Shown here: positions 36,967 through 47,648 of the stretch, in pieces
How the letters are laid out: each line of letters begins with the position of its first letter
Position numbering within the stretch: position 1 is the first letter of the stretch
NCBI GenBank assembly: GCA_932521025.1
Contig: OW051469.1
Coordinates: forward strand, 4,724,398 to 4,788,397
Origin: Oscheius onirici
Taxonomy: Eukaryota; Nematoda; Chromadorea; Rhabditida; Rhabditidae
Direction: 5' to 3'
DNA: 64,000 bases
The notes under the pieces: model-generated
Databases searched by the model: none
Seen by the model: the letters and a program-made list of their open reading frames with translations, nothing else
What the model was told of the DNA's origin: nothing
Position numbers and translations under genes: made by a program

Positions 36967-38017
36967 ATGGCTAAATGGAAGCTCACAGACACCGACCGAA
37001 AAGCGTTGGATGCCCTGGCGTCGAAATGCGACGAAAAAGGCCAAAATGCCATGAAGAAAGTCACCAGTAAGAAAGAACTGGACTTCAGTGATCTTCAAAC
37101 AATAAAGGTTTGTCTTTTTTCTTTCCTTTTAAATGTAAAAGCTTCTTAGAACAATCTTCCCCCGAATATTCCCGTTTTTCCCATTTTTAGCAAGCTGACA
37201 GTGAGCATGGATGCTCCCGGCGCCGAATACAAGGCTTCCGAAGAATTCAGGTACTTTTTAAGCCTTTTTTTCATCCTATAAATCAATATTTCAGGGCTAA
37301 AACTGAAAAACTGCGGCAAAAGCAAGACTATATGGCTTACAAACAGATGGTACAAAGTGTAGATGCCGGCCAAAACTACGGAAAAGTCAAATTGATGGAA
37401 AACTTTGGTGCCGAGATGAAGACGGCCAATCGGCAAGCGATGAGCATCATAAACGTCGTCATAACCGTCGTTGGAGCCTTTTTCTTCGGATTTACAGGTA
37501 AAATTACCAATTTTCGGCTTACTTCCTTGTTTCAGGCGTAACGTATGCCTACCCTAATCTAAACCTCGATCTCGCCACCAGATTCCTCATTGGCCTTGTT
37601 CTGGGCACGATTGTCTTCTTCGCCGATCTTTATTTTGTCGTAAAATCAATGGACGAGGTAGGTTATTGCTGATTTTGACTAAAACAATTCTTGCAATCAC
37701 TGGCAATTCTGGACGAGAATTGTCGCTATTTGCCAGAGGAAAACTTATAAGTCAGTTTCGATTCGGCAAATTTTGCAAACGCGCAAATTACAAGCTTTTC
37801 TTGGTCGTGTGCATCCTAAAACACACAAACATGGAAAACCACAAATCTTTTACAGGATGTTGCCAGATCCGAGGGAAAACAAAGCCGTGACGATGTCCAC
37901 AATCTCAATTTCCGGGAAATGACAAAAGAGTCGTCCTCTCCGACCGCCGAAACAGCAAAACTGAAAGAGCCAGTTGACGCAAAGAAGAAATCGGCCAAGG
38001 CGAAGAAGAACGACTAA
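36967..38017 (+). CDS. V-ATPase assembly factor VMA12/TMEM199-like
   Basis: Five exons (36967-37107, 37195-37250, 37295-37497, 37536-37657, 37856-38017) join to 227 residues. A charged N-terminal domain precedes two membrane spans, IINVVITVVGAFFFGFTGVT and FLIGLVLGTIVFFADLYFVV. The short loop between them and the FFADLYFVVK motif are characteristic of Vma12/TMEM199. The tail is Lys-rich (AKKKSAKAKKND) and could act as an ER-retrieval signal. The family works in the ER to assemble the V0 sector of the proton pump. Exon 2 is in frame only if the second of two tandem acceptors (TTTTTAGCAAG) is used. Confidence 0.85.
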
Positions 38018-38127
38018 TTTTAACCCCTTATCTGTAAACACTCCAGTTCTGTGATACTTTTTATATAAAAAATCTTTTTCTCGCTGTTTTCTGTGCAGAA
38101 TAGTCTTAACCCAACAGCTGAAATCCG

Positions 38128-38206
38128 GCCGCTGTTGTCAGCGTGGCGCAGTGCCAAATGGCCGGTCTCACCACGCACAGGACTCGGGTTCAATCCCGCC
38201 AGCGGT
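38128..38206 (+). ncRNA. tRNA-like pol III element or degraded tRNA
   Basis: A perfect B box, ggttcaatccc (38187-38197), follows an A-box-like tggcgcagtgc (38144-38154) at normal spacing. The ends gccgctg and cagcggt pair over 7 bp. The middle does not fold into a standard anticodon arm, so I do not call a functional tRNA. It may be a tRNA pseudogene, a tRNA-derived SINE head, or another pol III transcript. Confidence 0.5.
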
Positions 38207-38468
38207 GACGATCAAACCTTACCTACAATGAAAACTCTGTGATTTCATCGTACTCATACTGTCTGAGCTTTTTTTTGTTTTCTTATAGGAGAGTATAAAT
38301 TGTAATCTGTAAATGTAGAATACCTAGTCATCGACTAGACTGAACAGACTTCGCCGCCTGACTGCTCTCACTCTCTCGACCTGGCCTGGGAAACTGGAAA
38401 ATTCCAGTCATTGCGAGTATAGCTGGAAGCACATATTTTAGATATATTTTTTCTATTTGCCAGAGAGA

Positions 38469-41400
38469 ATGGTCAACTGCCAACCGGAAGGACAACTGGT
38501 CGAAGGCATCGAGTACGTAGCACAGGGTGAGTATGAGTCCTTTCGGGGGGGTTCCTAGATGGGGTCCCTTGCCGCTCCCATGGCTCGAATCCACTCTTCG
38601 TCGTCCTCCCTTGCCTGTCGCATCCACGTGGTCGAGATTCTTCCGATCCTCTCGGAGGCCTTCTTCAGATCGTCTTCCCATCTCATGTATGGCCTTCCGA
38701 CGACTCTCCGCTGATCGAGAGGAGCCCATTCCGTCGTCGCTTTCGACCATCTCGTACCATCCATTTCTGCCAGTCGTCTCATTTCTGCCAGTCAGTTGAG
38801 CTTCGTTCTCCAAGCCAGGTCTAGGATGTCTGGGAGAGCAGTCATTCTCCTCACGTCCTCATTCCTTCTACGAGAAGAGTGAAGCCCAGCATTGCTCTTT
38901 CCTGTCGTCGCTGCCCTGCTGCTAGTTTCCTCAGCTCATCGATTCGAAGGCTCCAGAGTTCGCAGCCGTACAGAAGACTTGGGACGATACAGGTCAGGTA
39001 GACTTTGCGCTTCATCTTCGAGACAACTCCTGGCTCTCTGAGGTGTAGGTTACCGAACATTCAAGATAGGTGAAATGCTGGACAAACTGGATTGTCTGTC
39101 CAGACAGACGCAGATCTCCCTCGTAGGCATTGGTCATCGCAACTGTCTTGCGAAGGTTGACTTCCAATTCAATGCTACGGCTTACATGTTCCAGTTCGGT
39201 TACCATCCGCTGTACAGCTCTCAGACTCTTTCCGACAAGAACGACGTCATCGGCGTAGCGAAGATGATTCAGCTTACGGCCGTTGATGTTGAAACCGAGG
39301 TCGTCCCAGTTGAGTCGACAAATGATGTCCTCCAGCACAGCGTTGAAGAGAAGTGGAGAGAGCACGCAGCCTTGGCGGACTCCGCGCTTGATGTCAACAT
39401 CCACTAGATCTTCGTACACCTTGATTTTGCAGCCAGCTTGCGTGTAGACCTTCCGCAGCATCTCGACGTAGAGTAGGTCCGCTCCGTGTTGTTGGAGAGA
39501 GTTCCACACGGCGTCTCACTCGATGGTGTCGTAGGCTTTCCGGAAATCGACAAACACTAGATACAGATGATTCCGATAACCGTAGGCCTTGTCGATCAGC
39601 TGCTTGATGGTGTTTTGCTCTTGGGATCCTTTCAGTAGCAACAGCACGGGCCTCAGCGAAGACTTCACGAATGCCTCGGTACTGCGCAGCTAGATCGGGA
39701 TCCTCCATTGCTTCTCTTCTCTCCTGGATTGCATGACAGAACAGCGGTCAGTTCATCTTCTTCTGTGTCGTCTGTGCTCTACGGCTTGGAAACTTAGCCT
39801 GTAGGTCGAGCATGAGGCGGACAAGACGATGATCACTGCGGAAGTTGAACTGGTTAATGACGTGAACGTTCCGTACAATGGTAGTCCTTCTGACGAGGAA
39901 CAGGTCGTATTCCTTGAGAGTTGTTCCGTTCGGCGATCTCCAGGTCCACTTTCTACCAGATCGTTGCTTTTGGAAAGTACTGGCGACGTCCCAACCGTGT
40001 TGTTGACAAAAAGAGACAAGCTGGTCTCCTCGGCGGTTTCTGGTGCCGTTGCCGTAAGCTTCGATCGAAGGTTCGTGTGAATGGATTCGCTTTCCTACCG
40101 AGGCATTTCAATCTCTGAGCACTATTGTACACCGCTGGTGCTTTTTGGGAAAGTTCGACTGGCTCATGATTCCAGCGCCCTGACCCTTACTCACACCATT
40201 GGCCCCGACTGGCAGCCCCTGTTTCCATAAGGATCCACCTGTCGAGTTGTACGCAGCTCTTTGGATCTTGCTCAGGAAGCGGTCGTAGTCGGCGTCATCG
40301 GCGTCTCCTGTGGGTGCGTAGCCCATGACTAGGAGAAGACTCCAATTCGGCCCTCTCAGCTCCAGAGTGCAGCATCTGCCGTCTATCGGTGTGAAGCGAT
40401 GAATGTTGGGGACAAGATGCGGAGCAACAATGAAGCGACGCCGCGTCGGTTGTACTGGCCACCACTGTAGAGTAGATGGCATCCAGACTTCCTCAGCAGC
40501 TCATGACCACCTCCAGTCTTCCAGGTCTCGCTCAGGTCAACGACGTCGAAGGATATCTTGAGTAGCGCTTCCTCGAGTTCGAGTAGACGGCTCTTCGAGT
40601 GCATGGATCAGCAGTTGAGCTGACAGACGTTGAGCAGGCCTCGAACCACGGGTGTTGACATGTCGGTCCCTCTGTGTCGCAGTGCTGAGACCGGAACCCC
40701 CTTCTTTTCCACAAGCGGCAGTAGGTCTACCAGGTAGAGCGACTTGAAGAGCAAGCGCACGGATTGTGAAATATAAGGGCAATTGAAAAATAAAGGCAAT
40801 TGGTTTTTCGGGAACGAATTCTCTCATGGTTAAATTTGTACAGAGTAATCCTGAGACTCTCATAAGATTTCAGTTCCATTATTGCCCGTCTCAATTGGTC
40901 ACACTAACATTGTGGATCCAAAAACGTCCTGTTACAGATGTACAATCTCTCCATGTTCTAGTTGTTTTTGAACCAAAATTGTCCAAGTATTTTAATCTGT
41001 ATTTTGAATCTAAATAAACATCAGAGGGTCCAGACAATCTCTGACTCTTCTATATTATTTCCTCACGCAACTAAACGTAACTTTTGTCTTGTCTTGTTGT
41101 TTTTTTACGACCAAACTTTCTCTTTGACCATATTTCATTTAGGAATATACGGAACTTGGTCACTAGCAATCTATGCCTTCAACGTGTACATATTTTCCCG
41201 CATGAAATACTGCTTACACCGGACATTTACTCGTCTCTATATTGCTGTAGCTTTCTGGGTAAGTGTCCCACTTTTTCCTTTACAAACTCTCCTCAGAGTT
41301 CTCTTTACTTTCTCCTCCACTACCTTATAAAACGCCTTATTCGTCTTGGCTTGTTTTGTGACTTTCTCTACGAGAACCTCAGTGAACCCAATTGGTACAT

Positions 41401-42208
41401 CTCTCCTTACCGGATAGGTTCTACTTACTGTCCAATCATACTCTTCGTCTTACATTACCTCATCTCTCTTCATCGGGTTACAGTAATCCTGTACCCTTTA
41501 AAGTCAAAGATTGTAAGGAAGACCTTTTCGAAAAAGAGTGATTCAGATCTGGGAAAAGAACTTCTACCTCATCATGACCGTTGCTCACTTGTTTCCGTTC
41601 ACTTGCATTTGGTGAGAGTTGTTCTTTGTACTCTCATTCTCTCTCAGGTTCGTCATTCCTTGTAAGGGCTACGCGTCTATTCATCCAATGGGTGGTCTCA
41701 CCTTTGAGTACGAGAGAATTCAGTGGATTCTGGGAAATCTAAGTGCATCCTTCTTTGCTGCTATAGCTGGAATCTTCTTCGGCTCGTTGACTCTAGTTAA
41801 TACTGTTTTGATCATATATTCGGTGAAGGTTTGATCTTACAATTGTTGGTATAGAAATGTTTTCAGATTAGAAAACTGAAGGCCGAAAATGGAACGTTGA
41901 TCTTTGAAGTTCTCATGGCCATTTTCACACTCATATATGCAGTCTCTCAGGTTCGAACGAGCGTGTTTCCAGAGAGTAACATCTTTCAGGCATTTCTTTT
42001 CTTCACCTCTCATCTCTTCCCTGACATGGAGAAGAAAGCCGTCCTCGAAACATTCCGCAACTATCTGATCGACCTCTTCATCCTTCCTCAAGCCTGGATC
42101 CTCTTCTTCTGCAACAAGCGAATCCAGACCGAGTTCGAAAAGATGATGACCCGAACAGAAGCTCTTCCCATTGCCAATATGTTTCACGATGTGACGAGGA
42201 TCAAATAA
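38469..42208 (+). CDS. Seven-transmembrane chemoreceptor-like GPCR (Srg/Srv-like)
   Basis: Six exons (38469-38526, 41143-41258, 41297-41512, 41547-41611, 41648-41828, 41867-42208) join to 325 residues. Seven hydrophobic segments can be traced, among them YGTWSLAIYAFNVYIF, PIILFVLHYLISLHRVTVIL, FYLIMTVAHLFPFTCIWFVI, FFAAIAGIFFGSLTLVNTVL and LIFEVLMAIFTLIYAV. The second of these holds HRV where nematode receptors often have a DRY-like motif. TM7 ends YLIDLFILPQAWILFFCNK, the usual receptor pattern. Intron 1 is about 2.6 kb because an antisense RTE retrotransposon sits in it. The polyadenylation signal AATAAA overlaps the stop codon. Subfamily assignment is tentative. Confidence 0.8.
38530..40760 (-). 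mobile_element. Degenerate RTE-type non-LTR retrotransposon
   Basis: Minus-strand fragments of one element, in order from its 5' end: endonuclease pieces (VVDLSETWKTGGGHELL at about 40500; LLLVMGYAPTGDADDADYDR at about 40300), reverse transcriptase with RGVRQGCVLSPLLFNAVLED and LNHLRYADDVVL (39012-39620), then the RTE C-terminal part (VYLTCIVPSLLYGCELW; GRPYMRWEDDLKKA). The frame is broken more than once, including a TGA within the block that follows FVDFRKAYDTIE, and frame changes in the endonuclease half. It cannot move by itself. It lies antisense in intron 1 of the 7TM gene. The outer ends are approximate. Confidence 0.85.
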
Positions 42209-43269
42209 AGCGTTTTGGGGGAGGTTGAGAGCTTCCTCCTTTCGGGGCACTCACGGCCCGTTGCAAGATCTGAATGGCTGGCGGTCTCTCTCTGTTAGTA
42301 CAAAAGCAGTCGACACGTTTCGAACACAACAAACAGTCTCTTGGTAATTGGGTCTCCTTCTTCCCGTCTCGGAAATCCCCGTATAATCCGCAACTTTTCT
42401 CTCTCTTCATGACCCTCTTTTTTGGTCAGATGCTGGGGTCGTTTGTCTGTTTATTTGCTGAACTGTTCTGGCTCCGTTTGTCCATAAAAAGTGAACATCA
42501 TTTCAAGAGTGTATCTACAAAGCGTCGCCGCTCGACTGACCGGCTATTTTCCATAACTGTCACCCCTCACACACCTTTTTCGAGTGAAGGGCGCTTTCTC
42601 TCACCCGTTCAGATTATTATGGCCAGGGCATTGCTACAGGTTTGAATCATACTCTCTCAGACTAGTCTTCCTGTCTCTCTGTCCTTCTGGATTTCTAGCT
42701 TTTCGTCTATGTCTCTCTTTCCCATCTATTTTGTCTGATGATTGTGATGAACAGCTGACAGCTTGCATCACAAAATGACGCACAATCGATGTGAGATCAC
42801 TTGGCTACATCTGTTGTAAAACACGAGAACAACACACTCGTTTCTTCCGGTTCTTCTTGAATCCGAAATATGTCCTTTCTCCCATCTCTAGCGTTTTTTT
42901 CCTCTTTCTTCCAGGTGCCCTCCAGCTGTGCGTCCGTGTCATTTCACGCGTCCAACACCCGCGGATACCCTCTCCCGAGTATTTTTCTTCGCACTCTCCC
43001 ACTCCTCCCGGAACTGATCCATCATTATTTCGTCCTAAAATATCCCCATAATACACATGGCTATTTGCATTGCCGAAAACGTTCTCCAAACCGGCCCGAT
43101 TACCTCCTTCGGGCTATTTTGTCTCGAGACCCAACTTAGGCAGTCTTTTTATGACGCCATTTGTACAGTCCGTCATCAAACTTCAGTCATCCTGTCAGTA
43201 GCCAGAAGGTCAGACTGACTCTCCCTGTTTTGTACAATTTCACCCACTAGTAATATTTCAGAAACTACG
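42209..43269. other. Intergenic stretch between 7TM and SLC5-like genes
   Basis: No convincing gene. A possible tiny exon, 42620-42640 (acceptor TTCAG, ATGGCCAGGGCATTGCTACAG, then GT), could be a 5' exon of the next gene but is unsupported. An AATATTTCAG acceptor lies just before the SLC5-like ATG. Confidence 0.45.
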
Positions 43270-45297
43270 ATGAAGTGGGTCCTACCCACTGCTTTTCTCC
43301 AACAGCTACCACTATTGGCTCTCTTTATCATACCCCTGATACAAGCAGCATTCGGATGGCGAAAAGTTGCTATGAAAAGTGCAGTTCATTTTCAACAGGT
43401 AATCGAATTTCTGTGAATCGAACCGATCGTTCAGGGCACTTTGAGCTCAAGTCCTTGGAGAGTCGCCATCATGATGACGCTCCTTATTTTGCCCCAGTTC
43501 TGCTTGTGGTACTGCCTTTTACATATTCTTGAGTAAGTATCTTTAGGTGTCTGTTGATGAAGGGACCAAGTTCACTCTTCTTCCTGCTCGGTTCCTGTTT
43601 CGCCATCCCAGTTAGTTTGGTTTCTGTGGCTCCGATCCTTCATTACATTCCGTCTCCAAGCGTTGTCGCCTACATTCAACACAGATTTTCTAGTGGAAAA
43701 TGTAAGATACAAGACTTCTTCAATGTGTTTTAGTAAGATTCTGGATCTCGTCTCTGCAAGCCGTCATCAGCTTCTTCGTGGCTCTGGTCATACTCTGCCA
43801 GACGTCGAATCTCCTGACAGCCGTCACTTCCTATCCTTTTGTTCTGATGGTCTCACTCGTATCTTTGGTTTCTTGTGTCTCTGTCGCTCTTTCCGGTCAT
43901 TCTTCTGTAATGATTCCGACAGTACTTTTCAATCTCCTGGTGAGTTGTTTTCCAAACTAAAATGGCTGCTTTAGGTAATCTTTGCCGGTCTGGGTATTTT
44001 TCTCTACTTTGGAATCGAGCATGTGACCACCTTCGAGACCATTTTCCCAATCAACTACAGTTTTATGGACAGTTTCGTGTCCACTCTTGTTGGATTCATC
44101 GTCTGCTTTTATCATCTCACTTCAAGTCCGCTGTTTTATCAGGTGGGTGCTACAACACAGAGAGGCAAAGAGCCAGACTGTGTTAAGAAGCCAGCTTTCA
44201 GGCCTTCTTCCCCTTGTCCACAATTCACAAACTCCGTCTCTCTATGATCTTGTTCGCCGTTTTCCAACTCTTTGCCTGTATCCTCGTCTACCTGACCACG
44301 TTGCTCTTTATCTCCTTTCTCGGAAGACACTGCTCCCTTCCTTACTCGTTCTCTTCAATGTTCCAATTCATCAAGGTCTGTCTTTCTTTGATTCATCGGA
44401 ACATTTAGCAGGTAACCGTAGCACACAGAGCTGAATCTTTCATGGTCGTGGCTGGACTCTCAGCCGTCCTCATCATGTTCCTCCAGTGGCAACTCTTGAC
44501 GCTCGGAACTCATCTTTGGGAAGAGTTTTTGAAGATCAGACTACGTGGATTGAGTCCAAGAAAACAGTTACGAGTCATTCAATTGATTCTATTCCTTTTG
44601 GCTGCAATCTTGACTTTGATGAGTTTGGCCATCCACTTTTTGCGTCTTCCACTGCACGACTTCATTCCTACAGCAATTCTGGCTATTTTGTAAGTTCTTT
44701 CGTTTCAGAAAATGGCGATCTTCCAGTGTATTCTGCTCCATAACCGCCGGTGTCTTCGCTTGCGGATACTTCTTCCCTTGTTGCAATTACAAAGGCGCAC
44801 TGTCGGCTTTCTTCATAACTCTTGTTATCTTCTCTGCGTTCTTTTACTTTAACGTGGCGAAAAATGGCTTCCCCCACTTGAAAAATGGATGCATTGAAAC
44901 GAAGAACTCGACAGTCAGTCACCGGTATGTTTAAGTCTCGTGGAAATGCTGGCTTTTCAGACCTCATCACTTCGACAGGATCGTCTCGCTTCTGGCAGGA
45001 GTTCCCCTTGAATCTCATCCAATCTTTGCTCTTTTGGTAAGTGACAGTTCTTATTTGTTCTCCAGAAACAATTTCTAAACAAAATTTCCCATTTAGACAA
45101 CTGTCCTGATCTGTCTTCTGGTCTCACTCCTGACAGGTGGACAGGATCAGATGAGTCTCGATTGGAATCTGGTCGTGTTTCCCTGTACTCCTCTAATGAA
45201 GGGGAGAGCTTCATATGCTAAGAGACCAGTGGTCGAGAGCGAGTCCTTCCGATTCGCTCAACAGTACAATGTGCAGAATCAAGAAAGTCCGAACTGA
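43270..45297 (+). CDS. Divergent sodium:solute symporter (SLC5-like)
   Basis: Ten exons (43270-43398, 43435-43508, 43547-43701, 43734-43939, 43975-44142, 44202-44375, 44412-44689, 44727-44924, 44961-45036, 45097-45297) join to 552 residues with about 12-13 membrane spans. SLC5 features are the PSPSVVAYIQHRF segment (like the P.VYEYLERRF of the family), the motif HLWEEFLKIRLRGLSPRKQL following a Ser/Thr-rich span, and GVFACGYFFPCCNYKGALSA, matching the family's G.F.LG..FP..N.KGA. The family couples sodium to uptake of sugars, vitamins or anions; the substrate here is unknown. Several usually polar Na-site positions look hydrophobic, so transport is unproven. AATAAA lies at about 45355. Confidence 0.75.
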
Positions 45298-45473
45298 AGT
45301 TCCTCGAGAAATTGCACTCAAACAGAGATCTTTGTACAAAACTATACGGGTTCAATAAAGTCATTACTATCTTGTCGAGTTTTCGAACTGCAAACAGAAT
45401 AGGTTGGAATAATGTTTTATACAGCCCGTTCAGAGAAAGATCTTGAGTCGCACGCAGCTGAGAGTAGATCTCT

Positions 45474-45720
45474 TCACTGCTGAGGAGCGAAGCCAGCTGC
45501 TCTCTTTCCATAGAGAACATTTCCGTAAGATCCGTAGTAGCTTGGGTAACCATACGATCCGTAGTAGCTGCCGTAGGCGGGATATCCGTAAGATCCGTAG
45601 TAGTACTGGGCATCGGAGACGGAGACCAGAGCCAAGACGGCGAGGAGAGCGAAGAAGAGGATACTGAAGAGATGGTTAGCTTAAAATAGAAAAGTGAACT
45701 TACAGCTTGGAAGAGGCCAT
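45474..45720 (-). CDS. YGSY peptide precursor, copy E (promoter replaced)
   Basis: Exons 45704-45720 and 45474-45663 give 68 residues, with the signal peptide and 40-bp intron of the B/C type. The repeat region reads PAYGSYYGSYGYPSYYGSYG and the tail is AAGFAPQQ. Upstream homology with the other copies stops about 5 bp before the ATG. The TATA box and 5'UTR are gone and replaced by a piece of a second copy in opposite orientation. Coding capacity is intact, but expression is doubtful. Confidence 0.75.
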
Positions 45721-45724
45721 AGTA

Positions 45725-45895
45725 GCTTATGGCAGCTACTACGGATACGGATCTTACCCTGGATACTACGGATCTTATGGAAATGTTCTCGCTTATGGCA
45801 GCTACTACGGATACGGATCTTACCCTGGATACTACGGATCTTATGGAAATGTTCTCTACGGAAAGAGAGCTGCTGGCTTCTCTCCTCAACAGTGA
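45725..45895 (+). pseudogene. 5'-truncated YGSY copy with internal duplication
   Basis: This segment matches copies A and D from the middle of exon 2 (AYGSYYGYGSYPGYYGSYGN) to the stop, but lacks exon 1, the intron and the signal peptide. A 66-bp unit (22 codons) is present twice in tandem, 45725-45790 and 45791-45856. An ATG on the opposite strand of copy E's first exon (45707) opens a 62-residue frame running into it, starting MEEAIV. Without a signal peptide it is unlikely to make a secreted peptide. An AATAAA lies about 45 bp after the stop. Confidence 0.7.
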
Positions 45896-45962
45896 TGAGA
45901 TCATTCATCATTTTTCGGAACACGGGCACAATAAACAGGCTTCATTCAAGGATTTATAACGT

Positions 45963-47254
45963 TCAAAGCCCCTTCTTCGAAGCAAATCCGACAGTATTCT
46001 TTTCAAAGTCGAACACGGTGTAGTATCTGGAACTGTTTGTCATAGTGCTAGAAAGATCCTTCCCTTCTTATGATTGGTTCTCCGACAAACCAAAGATCTG
46101 CCTCGAAAGACATGAAAGCCGACTGACAGTAGTTTTCTCTCATCCGAAGAATGTAATCTTCACCAGTGAGACGAAGCTTGCTCTCGCCAATAACCAAGGT
46201 AACTTCCGGAAGTTGAGCAATCTGATCACAGGGAACTGTGCACTGAAGATCTCTTTTTTAAGAAATTGATGCAAGCTCACTCTAGCTCCACATTTGGCTC
46301 CAATGTACTTGTTGATTTCTGTGACTTCATCTTCTGGTCCGAATATTGGCAGCTCTTGAGTTACAATCATATCACAGCCGTTCTTGCAGCCAAGTGTTCC
46401 ATTTTGACCCTAACAACAAGTATCACTAAATAAATGAAAGTAGAAACATTCAGTTGGTTCATTTTGATCATTGGCATGAGCCAATGGTTGTCGGAGGTAA
46501 AGGATGTCCAGTTGAGCTTCCCGTCGTAGCGATTCTCATTAATGCCTCCAATTGTAACTTCACCAGTCGTATTGGAGAACCTGGAGAATATGTGTCTCGC
46601 TAGCTCTCCGCCGCTCACCACTCATGCCAAATTGAGACTACTTTTCTCGGAATCTTTTTCTGTTCATACAGTTTGTCCAAAAACGTAGGGATACCCGACT
46701 TGATGATCCCAATCGACAGAATTCCATCAACATTTTCATTGAAGAAGATCCTACCGTCCCAAGTAGCTACTACTGTAGCTTCAACAAACGGATGTTCTTC
46801 CAGACATATTCCAGAGAGACAGATTCTGTCCGTGGATACGAATCCTCTAATCAGTTCTTGTGATTTGGTGTCATACTTTGTCCCATTGGGTTTATATGTT
46901 CTCGATTTTGAAGAGTCATAACGGGAGTGGTCCACTGTATTGTTCATTTGTGGACGCGGAACAGTTAACCTACTGCATTCGTCCGTCTTACACTGTACAG
47001 AAGGAACGAAAGACACCACTCCAGAGATCAGGAGCTTGACTGTGAAGGGTTGAGGCGGATCGCCGATTGTTATGTTTCCATTATAGTCTTGCTAAGAATA
47101 TGAGAGTCTACAAGAAAACGAGCTGTACTTACCCTGATTGGAATCGTCAGTATCTTGACGTCATTCTGTAAGATTTTTGAAAAGAAAGAAATGCTCAAAC
47201 CTGAAGTGGAACTGCGCTCGAAAGAGGCAGGAGTAGTACGAGTAGCAGTAACAT
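45963..47254 (-). CDS. Secreted pepsin-fold protein lacking catalytic Asp (pseudoprotease)
   Basis: Seven exons (47201-47254, 47133-47165, 46619-47091, 46448-46580, 46281-46409, 46064-46242, 45963-46026) fit to 354 residues. The signal peptide is MLLLLVLLLPLSSAV. Family A1 landmarks are YNGNITIGDPPQPFTVKLL, DGILSIG, EVTIGGINENRYDG, EVTEINKYIGAKC, LPEVTLVIGESKLRLTGEDY and YYTVFDFEKNTVGFASKKGL. The first catalytic DTG is replaced by ISG (KLLISGVVSFVP) and the second lies in IVTQELPIFGP, so both Asp are missing. No long propeptide is seen. It probably binds rather than cleaves. The last exon joins only if a GG replaces GT at the donor; otherwise translation stops after REGSF. Confidence 0.75.
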
Positions 47255-47648
47255 GTCTACTTTGTTGTCGAGCAAGACCTTACTGTTATTGTTCATTATC
47301 AGGCTTGTATTTGCTTCCGGTCGCCATTGTTGTTCTGTGGTAAGTAGGTGGCTAGAGATACTATTGGACCTTGCAGTCGAGCTGTCCTCCGACTGGTAAG
47401 TGTAACCACCCCAACGATTGACTACGGTTGGGATCTCAGCAAATGGGTCGAATAGTTCAATAATTCTATGAAGAGACGGATGATAATTTTCCGATGTAGC
47501 TCGGGCGAAGAAGTCCAGATAGAGGGAGTCCCTCATGTCGATGCTTTTGATAGTCCGAAAGTTGCTAGCAGCTTGGAATGATAAAGGTACTTGAAGCAGA
47601 GTCTTGATCAAGTCCACAAAAGCAACAGCTTTGTAGTGTTGGGTTATA

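Noticed and set aside
38128-38206. A functional tRNA gene call
   Set aside because: The centre cannot be folded with a proper D-arm and anticodon arm, so only a tRNA-like element is listed.
45681-45929. Minus-strand repetitive frame REHFHKIRSIQGKIRIRSS
   Set aside because: It is the reverse-complement reading of the tandem YGSY repeat, not a separate gene.
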